Assembly (NCBI GenBank): GCA_003156795.1
Contig: PMHU01000055.1
Span: 900-6,877 of the forward strand
Origin: Acidimicrobiaceae bacterium
GTDB taxonomy: Bacteria; Actinomycetota; Acidimicrobiia; Acidimicrobiales; Palsa-688
Length of the DNA: 5,978 bases
Direction of reading: 5' to 3'
Shown: positions 1 through 5,558 of the stretch, in pieces
How positions within the stretch are numbered: position 1 is the stretch's first letter
Layout of the letters: each line of letters opens with the position of its first letter
Made by a program: the position numbers and the translations under genes
Notes under the pieces: model-generated
The model's database searches: none
What the model was told of the DNA's origin: nothing
What the model saw: only the letters and a program-made list of their open reading frames with translations

Positions 1-195
1 GCCGCGATCGAGCCCGAGCAGGTCGCGGACGCGCTGCTGGCCGGGATGGCCGAGGGCAGGTTCCTCATCCTGCCCCATCCGCAGGTCCGGGACTACTACC
101 AGATGCGGGCCGGCGACACCGGAAAGTGGCTGCGCGGGATGAACCGGATGCAGCAGCGGATCGAGGAAGTAGAACGCACCGGGGAATACCACTAG
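1..195 (+). CDS. Short-chain dehydrogenase/reductase, C-terminal part (partial, 5' end outside window)
   Basis: Reading frame 1 is open from the window edge to the TAG at 193-195, giving 64 residues. The visible segment has the look of the last part of a classical SDR (NAD(P)-dependent oxidoreductase). It has an EPEQVADALLAGM helix, then the strand FLILPHPQV, then an aromatic and basic tail (RDYYQMRAG, KWLRGMNRMQQRI). This IxPEEVA...FLILPHP tail is common in actinobacterial SDRs annotated as oxidoreductases next to lipid or acyl-CoA genes. The Rossmann glycine motif and the YxxxK catalytic site must lie upstream of the window, so substrate and cofactor cannot be judged. The next gene starts 27 bases downstream on the same strand, which suggests co-transcription. 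The family call rests on the C-terminal tail alone. Confidence 0.75.
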   Translation, partial: AAIEPEQVADALLAGMAEGRFLILPHPQVRDYYQMRAGDTGKWLRGMNRMQQRIEEVERTGEYH

Positions 196-222
196 TGCAC
201 AGCCAGCCACGGAAGGCACGCG

Positions 223-1206
223 ATGAGGGCATGGCAGATCCATCAGCTCGGTGAGCCGCACGACGCGCTGCGGCTGGCCGAGGTCCCAGACCCCGAGCCT
301 GCCCTGGGCCAGGTACTGGTGCGGGTGCTCGGGGCGGCGGCGAACTTTCCCGACGTGCTGATGTGCCAGGGCTCCTACCAGGTCCGTCCGCCGCTGCCGT
401 TCACCCCGGGCATCGAGCTGTGCGGCGAGGTCGTCGCGTTGGGGTCCGGCGTGACCGGCGTCGCCGTCGGCGACCGGGTGGTAGGCAGCCCCGCCCTCCC
501 GTTCGGAGCCTACGCCGAGCTCGCCGTGATGGACGCCGAGGCCATCCTGCCCGCCCCGGAGGGCCTAGACGACGCTGAGGCCGCCGCCTTCTTCATCACC
601 TATCAGACCGGATGGTTCGGGCTGCACCGGCGGGCCCGACTGGCGGCCGGCGAGACGCTGCTCGTACAGGCGGCGGCGGGCGGGGTCGGCAGCGGCGCTG
701 TCCAGCTCGGCAAGGCGGCCGGGGCCCGGGTCATCGGCGTCGTCGGCGGCGAGCGCAAGGCCGAGGTGGCCCGCGCCCTCGGCGCGGATGTGGTGGTCGA
801 CCGGCTCAGCCAGGACTTCGTCCAGGTGGTCAAGGAGGTCACCGGCGGCCGCGGCGCCGACGTCGTCTACGACTCGGTGGGCGGAGAGGCGTACGCCCGG
901 TCCACCAAGTGCGTCGCGTTCGAGGGCCGGATCCTGGTGATCGGCTTCGCCAGCGGCGAGATCCCTACGGCCGCGCTGAACCACGCGCTGATCAAGAACT
1001 ACTCGATCGTGGGCCTGCACTGGGGCCTGTACCAGACGGTGCAGCCGCAGGCGCTCCCGGAAGCGCACGTCCAGCTCACCAAGCTCGTCGACGACGGCGC
1101 GATCCGGCCCCTGGTCGGCGAGCGGCTCGGCCTCGGCGAGGTGGCGGCCGGGCTGCAGCGTCTCGCCGCCGGCGACACAGTAGGCCGGATTGTCTTCACG
1201 CCCTGA
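223..1206 (+). CDS. NADPH:quinone oxidoreductase family protein (zinc-independent MDR, QOR/zeta-crystallin type)
   Basis: This is a complete 327-residue protein, the usual length for the quinone oxidoreductase branch of the medium-chain dehydrogenase/reductase superfamily. These cytosolic enzymes transfer hydride from NADPH to quinones or enones. The N-terminal GroES-like domain (about 1-120) has the family signatures ANFPDVLMCQG (40-50), PGIELCGEVVALG (62-74) and GDRVVG (83-88). The Rossmann domain carries the nucleotide loop AAAGGVGS (150-157), then VIGVVGG and the GADVVYDSVGG strand (211-221). The catalytic-zinc ligands and the four-cysteine structural zinc lobe of alcohol dehydrogenases are missing, as expected for QORs. 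The ATG at 223 is supported by GGAAGG at 211-216, six bases upstream. It follows the SDR gene by 27 bases, so the pair may act on related carbonyl or enoyl substrates; that is inference. The true substrate is unknown, and crotonyl-CoA reductase-like or enoyl reductase activity are alternatives. Confidence 0.9.
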   Translation: MRAWQIHQLGEPHDALRLAEVPDPEPALGQVLVRVLGAAANFPDVLMCQGSYQVRPPLPFTPGIELCGEVVALGSGVTGVAVGDRVVGSPALPFGAYAELAVMDAEAILPAPEGLDDAEAAAFFITYQTGWFGLHRRARLAAGETLLVQAAAGGVGSGAVQLGKAAGARVIGVVGGERKAEVARALGADVVVDRLSQDFVQVVKEVTGGRGADVVYDSVGGEAYARSTKCVAFEGRILVIGFASGEIPTAALNHALIKNYSIVGLHWGLYQTVQPQALPEAHVQLTKLVDDGAIRPLVGERLGLGEVAAGLQRLAAGDTVGRIVFTP

Positions 1207-1454
1207 ACCCCATCACATCCGCACCTGCAAGCGCATCAATCCCGGATACCGGCTGCTGACAGGTCTTCCCAGCCGGCCCGATGAACGCTTGTGCCGGCCC
1301 TGGCCGGCAGAGGGCTTCATCGCACAGCCCGAGACGGGCCTGACCAGACCGGCCAGGACAGCTACCCGACAGCCTCCATGGGGGTAGTGCTGGACCCACA
1401 ATCAGGATGAAGGGCGCGGCGCCTCGGGGTCGATGCTGAGCGCGCTGGGGCCGC
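1207..1454. other. Intergenic stretch without a recognisable intact gene
   Basis: Apart from the hairpin at 1292-1309, neither strand gives a frame with family-like content. The open frames here are Arg/Pro-rich and look like by-products of base composition. The last 75 bases may be the worn upstream part of the relic at 1455-1622 (see that entry). Confidence 0.5.
1292..1309 (+). terminator. GC-rich hairpin downstream of the oxidoreductase, possible terminator
   Basis: TGCCGGC (1292-1298) and GCCGGCA (1303-1309) form a perfect 7-bp stem around the loop CCTG, 85 bases after the oxidoreductase stop. There is no T-run after it. Many actinobacterial terminators lack a U-tract, so a transcription-ending role is possible but not shown. 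GCCGGC-type repeats also arise by chance in DNA this rich in G and C. Confidence 0.3.
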
Positions 1455-1622
1455 ATGGTGTACAGGCCCGGCCGGTGGTCGGCCGACGGGCTGCAGGCCG
1501 TGCTGAGGCAGCAAACCGACCGGATCGGGCTGTGGCTCGACACGACCCGGCAGAGCGCGGGGCAGACCGTCGAGGCCATCCTCGCCGACCTGGACGCCAG
1601 CCTTGTTCGTCTTACTCGCTGA
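1455..1622 (+). pseudogene. Relic: C-terminal fragment resembling an actinobacterial AAA/P-loop phosphotransferase-like protein
   Basis: A 55-codon open frame starts with ATG at 1455 and ends with TGA at 1620-1622. Its product includes YRPGRWSADGLQAVL, then TDRIGLWLDTT, then GQTVEAILADLDASLV. From memory, this resembles the C-terminal end of small actinobacterial P-loop (AAA-family or chloramphenicol-phosphotransferase-like) proteins, where a W...L...T.RIGLWLDTS.LT..ETVD.IL pattern closes the domain. The Walker A part (GxxGxGKS/T) is not found upstream, and the frame is closed by a TGA at 1437. In another frame just upstream are GVVLDP (1381-1398) and, after one stop, VDAERAGA (1429-1452). 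These could be a decayed preceding strand and helix, implying one stop and one frameshift. I see no good ribosome binding site at 1455. The best reading is a truncated or decayed gene. A genuine small protein or chance similarity remain possible. Confidence 0.5.
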
Positions 1623-1696
1623 CCGAGCGTTGCTAGAGTTCCGCCAGCTCAGGTGCGGTAGATGCTCGGGACGGGCGGGAGGGGAGGCTTCGGCGG

Positions 1697-2311
1697 CTAC
1701 TGCCCCACCCGGCCATCGATACGTTCGCGCAGCAAGTCGGCGTGCCCGGCGTGGCGGGCGTACTCCTCGATCATGTGCACCAGCACGTCGCGCAGGCTGA
1801 CGGCTTGGCCGTGTCGGTCGACCCCGGTCATCTCGAGCGTTGACGCCTCGTGGACAAACCGCTCGGCAAACCGCACCTCATCCCGCCAGGCGGCCCAGGC
1901 GGACGCCACCATTTCTGGGTCGGACTCGGCCTCGTTGAATGCGGCGTCACGATCGTCGTCGCTCCGATATAGCCAAGGGGCGTCCTGGCCGGCGAGGACT
2001 CGGCGAAACCAATAGCGCTCGACATCGGCCAGATGGCGAACCAGCCCGAGGAGTGACATCGTCGAGGGCTGGACCGACCGGCTGGCCATTCCGATGGCAT
2101 CGAGCCCCGAGCATTTCAACTCGATGGTCAGGCGGTAGTCACGCAGGTAACCCACCAACGTCGCCCGCTCGTCGAGTAGACCGACATCGCTACGCGGGTC
2201 GTCTTCGGGGCGGACGAACATGTCTGACCATCCAAAGTTGCGGGTACCGCGATCCTCCCGCAGCCCGGCGTCTGCCCGGTCTTCGGATCCTGAGCTGGAG
2301 TCGCTTGTCAT
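1697..2311 (-). CDS. DinB family / DUF664 (mini-DinB) protein
   Basis: This minus-strand gene ends at CTA (1697-1699). From the ATG at 2311 the protein has 204 residues. Family features are ERATLVGYLRDYRLTIELKC (48-67), STMSLLGLVRHLADVERYWF (83-102), a middle tryptophan-rich helix (AWAAWRDEV) and a C-terminal helix with VLVHMIEEYARHAGHADLL (176-194). His93, His179 and the ARHAGH histidines (187, 190) fit the metal-binding positions of the DinB/YfiT four-helix bundle. Known relatives include mycothiol- or bacillithiol-dependent transferases, but most DUF664 members have no assigned reaction. The start is uncertain. GTG at 2347 (216 residues) has GGAG nine bases upstream but lies inside the intergenic palindrome. 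ATG at 2311 has only a weak ribosome binding site. ATG at 2221 (174 residues) has GGATGG six bases upstream and gives nearer the usual family length. The sequence just before 2221 (FGWSD) may still belong to the conserved region, so 2311 is preferred. The gene is divergent from the dehydratase. Confidence 0.85.
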   Translation of the reverse strand: MTSDSSSGSEDRADAGLREDRGTRNFGWSDMFVRPEDDPRSDVGLLDERATLVGYLRDYRLTIELKCSGLDAIGMASRSVQPSTMSLLGLVRHLADVERYWFRRVLAGQDAPWLYRSDDDRDAAFNEAESDPEMVASAWAAWRDEVRFAERFVHEASTLEMTGVDRHGQAVSLRDVLVHMIEEYARHAGHADLLRERIDGRVGQ

Positions 2312-2330
2312 GACACCAGGGTCGACGATT

Positions 2331-2350
2331 CGGGTGGCTCGCGCCACCCG
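2331..2350. promoter_or_regulatory. Perfect 8+8 bp inverted repeat in the divergent gap, candidate operator
   Basis: CGGGTGGC (2331-2338) and GCCACCCG (2343-2350) are exact reverse complements around the spacer TCGC. The element lies between the minus-strand DinB gene and the plus-strand dehydratase, 43 bases before the dehydratase ATG and 19 bases before the 2311 ATG of DinB. Its position, at or just upstream of the -35 area expected for the TACCGT hexamer at 2371, suits a repressor or activator operator shared by both promoters. No regulator gene is present in the window. An RNA hairpin in the DinB leader is the other reading. Confidence 0.45.
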
Positions 2351-2370
2351 TATTCACTCCGCATCGGCCC

Positions 2371-2376
2371 TACCGT
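2371..2376 (+). promoter_or_regulatory. Possible -10 element (TACCGT) for the dehydratase gene
   Basis: TACCGT fits the actinobacterial TANNNT -10 pattern and would place a transcript start near 2383, leaving a leader of only about 11 bases before the ATG at 2394. No convincing -35 hexamer is seen 17-18 bases upstream, where the sequence lies at the edge of the palindrome. The call is weak. Confidence 0.25.
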
Positions 2377-2393
2377 TCTGGCAGTCTTGACAG

Positions 2394-3365
2394 ATGCAGT
2401 TCAGCCCCGAAGAACTGGCGTGGGCGACAGACGTCGTCGGACGGATGGTGCCTCCCACGCCTCAGTACGTTTGGCCGCTACTCGGCCACAAGACGGGTGC
2501 CGAAGTCTGGGTGAAGCACGAGAATCACACACCTACAGGCGCTTTCAAGGTCCGCGGCGGCCTCGTCTACGCGGAACGGCTGCGCCGACGCAGTCCGGGG
2601 GTCAAGGGAATCGTTTCTGCCACTCGCGGCAACCACGGCCAGAGCCTGGCCTTCGCCGGACGAGCAGCAGGGATCGACGTCACCATAGTGGTGCCCGAGG
2701 GGAACAGCCCCGACAAGAACTCGGCCATGCGCGGCTACGGCGCGGACCTGATCGTGCACGGGCACGACTTCCAGGCCGCCCGGGAGCACGCCAGCGCGAT
2801 CGGTGCCGCGCAGGGGCTCGAAACCGTACCCTCCTATCACCCGGATCTGGTGCTCGGCGTGGCCACCTACGCTCGGGAGCTGTTCGCCGCCGCCGGAGAG
2901 CTCGACGCCGTCTATGTGCCGGTAGGAATGGGGTCTGGGATCAGCGGCGTCATCGGCATCAGAGACCTGCTCGGCCTGAGGACCGAGGTGATCGGGGTTG
3001 TCGCAGACGCAGCACCCGCGACAGCTCGTTCGGTCGCGGCCGGCCGGGTTGTCACGACCGACACCGCGGCGACATTCATCGACGGAGTTGCCTGCCGAGT
3101 CCCCGACGCCGACGCCATCGCAATCATCAGCGCCGGCGCGTCCCGCATATTGACCGTCAGCGAGGACGATGCAGCCGAGGCCATGCGAGTCATCTTTGCC
3201 GCCACTCACAACGTCGCCGAACCTGCTGGTGCACTGGCACTCGCTGGGCTGTTGTCCGAGCGCTCCGGGTCGGCTCGAAAGCGGGTCGCCGTGATTCTCA
3301 CCGGCGGCAACGTCGACGCCGATCTGTTGCTCGAGGTCCTAGGCGGTCATACCCCTACCGTGTGA
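2394..3365 (+). CDS. Threonine dehydratase-like PLP-dependent ammonia-lyase (fold type II)
   Basis: This 323-residue protein belongs to the fold type II PLP enzymes related to threonine/serine dehydratases and threo-3-hydroxyaspartate ammonia-lyases. They deaminate hydroxy-amino acids to 2-oxo acids in the cytosol. Lys52 in TPTGAFKVRGG is the expected Schiff-base lysine. SATRGNHGQS (75-84) is the substrate-carboxylate loop, VGMGSGISG (177-185) is the glycine-rich PLP phosphate loop, and ILTGGNVD (301-308) is the strand that contacts the PLP ring nitrogen. There is no C-terminal ACT domain, so isoleucine feedback like that of biosynthetic IlvA is unlikely; a catabolic or amino-acid-clearing role is inferred. 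An in-frame TGA at 2388-2390 directly precedes the ATG, so this is the longest possible start, and it matches the usual N-terminus of relatives. No Shine-Dalgarno sequence is visible. Exact substrate (Thr, Ser or 3-hydroxy-Asp) is undetermined. Confidence 0.88.
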   Translation: MQFSPEELAWATDVVGRMVPPTPQYVWPLLGHKTGAEVWVKHENHTPTGAFKVRGGLVYAERLRRRSPGVKGIVSATRGNHGQSLAFAGRAAGIDVTIVVPEGNSPDKNSAMRGYGADLIVHGHDFQAAREHASAIGAAQGLETVPSYHPDLVLGVATYARELFAAAGELDAVYVPVGMGSGISGVIGIRDLLGLRTEVIGVVADAAPATARSVAAGRVVTTDTAATFIDGVACRVPDADAIAIISAGASRILTVSEDDAAEAMRVIFAATHNVAEPAGALALAGLLSERSGSARKRVAVILTGGNVDADLLLEVLGGHTPTV

Positions 3366-3478
3366 AAGGGTGCCGATAGGAGTCAGATCCGCGACTCATC
3401 CCAGGAGTGCTCGTTTCCTTGGTAGAGCGAGTGTTGGAGCGCCGTCGCTCGTCACCACCTGGCAAGCTGGAGGACGCT

Positions 3479-3526
3479 ATGGCTCTCATTGACCGCTTGG
3501 GCCAGCCGAAAACGAGGAGGCGATAG
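3479..3526 (+). CDS. Putative 15-residue leader peptide or tail of a lost gene, coupled to the membrane protein
   Basis: ATG at 3479 has GGAGG at 3469-3473, five bases upstream, and encodes MALIDRLGQPKTRRR, ending with TAG at 3524-3526. The last G of the stop is the first base of the next gene's GTG, an overlap typical of translational coupling. The frame is open further upstream to 3380 (after TAG 3377-3379). There it reads protein-like text such as LVSLVERVLERRRSSPPGKL, with possible GTG starts at 3407 and 3431. It could therefore be a longer small protein (31 or 39 residues) or the tail of a decayed gene. I do not recognise the family. The purine-rich GAGGAGG inside it (3514-3520) serves the downstream start, so the frame may be incidental. 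Confidence 0.3.
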   Translation: MALIDRLGQPKTRRR

Positions 3527-4482
3527 TGGGCGACCGCGGCTACCGCCGCCGGTTCCACAGCCCGTCTCGTGGCGACCTGCTGTCTGTTGGTGTCATCGTC
3601 GTGGCTGCGGGCCTTTTGGCGTGGGTCGTGACGATGCACCATGGTTCGTCGTCGGTTGCGGCCAAGCCGGCCCCGTCGATGCCCGCTGGGTCGACGGTGA
3701 CCCTTCGAGGAGGTGTCACGACCACGACCGACGTCGGGCTCTCGATGCAGCAGTTCGTGCCAGGCCAGTGCGTGACCTGGAACCAGACGACTGTGGTCAA
3801 TGGAGTGCGCCCCACCCTTGTGGTTCCGTGCAGTCATTTACATTTGATCGAGATCTCGTCAGGTTCGTTGCCGATTACCGGCTTGGGCTCTTCCTTTCCT
3901 GGTTACGCCGCGCTCAACGAATACGCGCGCAAGGTGTGCGTTCAACCCGACAAGGACTACCTGGGCTATACCCTCGACCCGTACGGCCGTTTTGTCGGGG
4001 CTGGCCTGGTCCCCACCAGCGGGGATTGGGCCCAGGGGGACTACACCGTTTGGTGCGACATCCAGCTCACGCTCGCAACCGCAAACGGGCCCCTGACCGC
4101 GTTCACCGGGGAGGTCCGCGGCGCAAATCAAACTCTGCTCGAACCGGTCGGCTCTTGTGAGAACGCCCTGTCGTCTATTCCAGTGCCGTGCACCGAACCC
4201 CACATCCAACAGGTCACGGGGAACGTCGACCTGACCGGCAAGGTCCTGACGATGCCGAAAACCACCGCGCAATGGCAGTCGATCCTGTCGCCATCCTGCG
4301 GCCAGCTGGCCCTCTCCTTCCTCGGAGGCTCCTACCCGTCAGGCGTCCAGGCTGGCTGGTACACGATCGCCCCGTCTAGCTGGACCGCAGGCGAGCGCAT
4401 CGTCCAGTGCACGGTCGGACAGATAGGGGCGGGCGGCGCGTGGGCGACGATCACAAGATCCCTCAAGGGCGCCGCTAGATAG
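3526..4482 (+). CDS. Single-pass membrane protein with two septum-formation-like (Septum_form) cysteine repeats
   Basis: This protein of 318 residues starts with GTG at 3526, preceded by GAGGAGG (3514-3520) at five bases. A short basic N-terminus (RGYRRRFHSPSR) is followed by one hydrophobic segment (about 18-36, LLSVGVIVVAAGLLAWVV). The rest is then expected outside the membrane. The exported part shows two related modules. The first has cysteines at 82, 102, 138 and 177 (GQCVTW, VVPCSHLHLIEI, YARKVC, W..GDYTVWC). The second has them at 211, 222, 258 and 295 (GSCENA, PVPCTEPHIQQV, LSPSC, W.AGERIVQC). The GxC...PCxxxH...C...W..G...C pattern matches the actinobacterial septum-formation domain, and paired disulfides are likely. 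Despite the family name, the biochemical role is not established, and no cell-division gene lies beside it. Ser/Thr/Pro-rich residues 41-70 look like a linker. Family confidence is moderate; topology and the repeat are seen directly. Confidence 0.8.
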   Translation: MGDRGYRRRFHSPSRGDLLSVGVIVVAAGLLAWVVTMHHGSSSVAAKPAPSMPAGSTVTLRGGVTTTTDVGLSMQQFVPGQCVTWNQTTVVNGVRPTLVVPCSHLHLIEISSGSLPITGLGSSFPGYAALNEYARKVCVQPDKDYLGYTLDPYGRFVGAGLVPTSGDWAQGDYTVWCDIQLTLATANGPLTAFTGEVRGANQTLLEPVGSCENALSSIPVPCTEPHIQQVTGNVDLTGKVLTMPKTTAQWQSILSPSCGQLALSFLGGSYPSGVQAGWYTIAPSSWTAGERIVQCTVGQIGAGGAWATITRSLKGAAR

Positions 4483-4506
4483 GAGCGCCCGGATACCACG
4501 TTGCGG

Positions 4507-4523
4507 TCGGCGTGTCTCGCCGA
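4507..4523 (+). terminator. Short hairpin after the membrane-protein gene, possible terminator
   Basis: TCGGCG (4507-4512) and CGCCGA (4518-4523) pair around the loop TGTCT, beginning 25 bases after the stop at 4482. It has a 6-bp stem and no T-run follows. Position is right for a terminator but the stem is short. The remaining gap to 4628 shows no gene; its last bases hold the ribosome binding site of the hydrolase. Confidence 0.25.
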
Positions 4524-4628
4524 GCGAGCAGAGCCCTCCCACGGGCCGGCGTGTTGGGGGTTTCGGGCTGGTGTGAAAGGCTGCGAGCTTCCATTGGCTC
4601 TGAGCCTTGGGTCTGAAGGGGAGAGTTC

Positions 4629-5555
4629 ATGCTTGAGGTGGATAAAGACATCGCGGAACTGCTCTCGATGGTTCCGTTCGGGACCATCGATGCCGAGACG
4701 CTGCCGTCGGTCAGGTCTGCCGGTATCGGCGCGCGTGTCGCCCTATCTGATCGCGTGGAGAGACGGGATCACGTGGTTCCCGGCGACCCGGACGTGCTCA
4801 TCCGGATTCATCGTCCGGTCGGCGTGCAAGACGAGCTGCCTTGTTTGTATTCGATTCATGGCGGCGGATACGTGCTGGGGACCTACGAGATGGACGACGC
4901 CCGATTCGACGCGTGGTGCCCGAAGTACTCTTGCGTCGGAGTGTCGGTGGAGTATCGGCTCGCTCCCGAGACACCTTTTCCGGGCCCGCTCGACGATTGC
5001 TACTTGGGACTCAAGTGGGTTTACGAGCACCACCAGGAGATCGGCATCGACCCGGACCACCTCGGTATCGGCGGCACGAGCGCGGGCGGTGGTCTGGCCG
5101 CCGGGCTGGCGTTACTGGCGCGCGACCGAGGAGAGGTTCCTCTTCGCTACCAGTTGCTCGACTGCCCGATGCTCGACGATCGCCAAATCACCCCGTCGAG
5201 CCAACTCGACGGTCTACACATCTGGAATCGGGACTCGAACTCCTTCGGCTGGCGGTCATATCTCGGTGACCTGTACGACACGCCTGACGTCCCAGCCTAC
5301 GCGGCTCCCGCCCGGGCCCCTGATTTGAGCGGCTTGCCGGAAGCCTACGTTTGCGTCGGCTCGGTCGACGGGTTCCGCGACGAGGACATCGAGTACGCCA
5401 CCAGACTCAACCAGGCCGGCGTGCCGGCCGAGCTGCATGTACATCCGGGCGCCCCCCACGGCGTAATGCTGTTCTCCGAGTCACCGGTCGCACAGCGTTA
5501 CGCACACGGTATCGAGAACTGGATCAGCCGTCAGCTGTCGCAGGAAGCGCCATAG
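4629..5555 (+). CDS. Alpha/beta hydrolase, hormone-sensitive-lipase-like (family IV) esterase
   Basis: This 308-residue protein has the full set of HSL/family IV carboxylesterase marks. HGGGYVLGT (77-85) forms the oxyanion hole. The nucleophile elbow is GTSAGGG with Ser151. Asp247 in VGSVDGFRDED is the likely acid, and His277 in HPGAPHG completes the triad. EYRLAPETPFPGPLDD (108-123) and the LNQAGVPAELHVHP segment (260-273) are also typical. Such enzymes hydrolyse short- to medium-chain acyl esters in the cytosol, and no signal peptide is visible. The nucleophile motif has Thr where the commonest form is GDSAGG, a variant I recall from other actinobacterial members. The ATG at 4629 is supported by AGGGGAGAG at 4617-4625. 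Upstream is the membrane protein, 146 bases away, so it probably has its own promoter. The native substrate cannot be told. It ends three bases from the convergent methyltransferase stop. Confidence 0.9.
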   Translation: MLEVDKDIAELLSMVPFGTIDAETLPSVRSAGIGARVALSDRVERRDHVVPGDPDVLIRIHRPVGVQDELPCLYSIHGGGYVLGTYEMDDARFDAWCPKYSCVGVSVEYRLAPETPFPGPLDDCYLGLKWVYEHHQEIGIDPDHLGIGGTSAGGGLAAGLALLARDRGEVPLRYQLLDCPMLDDRQITPSSQLDGLHIWNRDSNSFGWRSYLGDLYDTPDVPAYAAPARAPDLSGLPEAYVCVGSVDGFRDEDIEYATRLNQAGVPAELHVHPGAPHGVMLFSESPVAQRYAHGIENWISRQLSQEAP

Positions 5556-5558
5556 GCT

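Noticed and set aside
565..1068. Long minus-strand open frame opposite the oxidoreductase
   Set aside because: It lies wholly antisense to a clearly conserved gene, is rich in Arg/Ala/Asp, and shows no family motif; it is a by-product of high-GC codon bias.
612..1259. Plus-strand open frame of 215 codons in a second frame of the oxidoreductase
   Set aside because: The product is Arg/Gly low-complexity text typical of an out-of-frame read through GC-rich coding DNA.
1207..1696. Search for tRNA, small RNA, CRISPR or insertion-sequence ends in the largest gene-poor stretch
   Set aside because: No cloverleaf, regularly spaced repeats, terminal inverted repeats or target duplications could be recognised by eye.
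2387..2392. TTGACA, a perfect -35 consensus
   Set aside because: It abuts the dehydratase ATG, and no TANNNT-like -10 occurs 16-19 bases downstream, so it is likely chance.
2387..3379. Plus-strand open frame of 330 codons, slightly longer than the dehydratase it overlaps
   Set aside because: Its product is dominated by Arg/Ser/Gly without motifs, while the overlapping frame holds all dehydratase signatures.
3425..3446. Inverted repeat GAGCGA...TCGCTC in the gap before the membrane-protein gene
   Set aside because: Only six paired bases with a 10-base or longer loop, and the region is explained as well by the small open frame; too weak to call.
3489..4160. Plus-strand open frame overlapping the membrane-protein gene
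   Set aside because: There is no family-like content. The GTG frame at 3526 has the ribosome binding site, membrane segment and regular cysteine repeats.
4501..5328. Plus-strand open frame of 275 codons across the intergenic gap and hydrolase
   Set aside because: Ser/Arg/Thr-rich out-of-frame translation of the esterase; the true frame carries HGGG, GTSAGG and the catalytic histidine.
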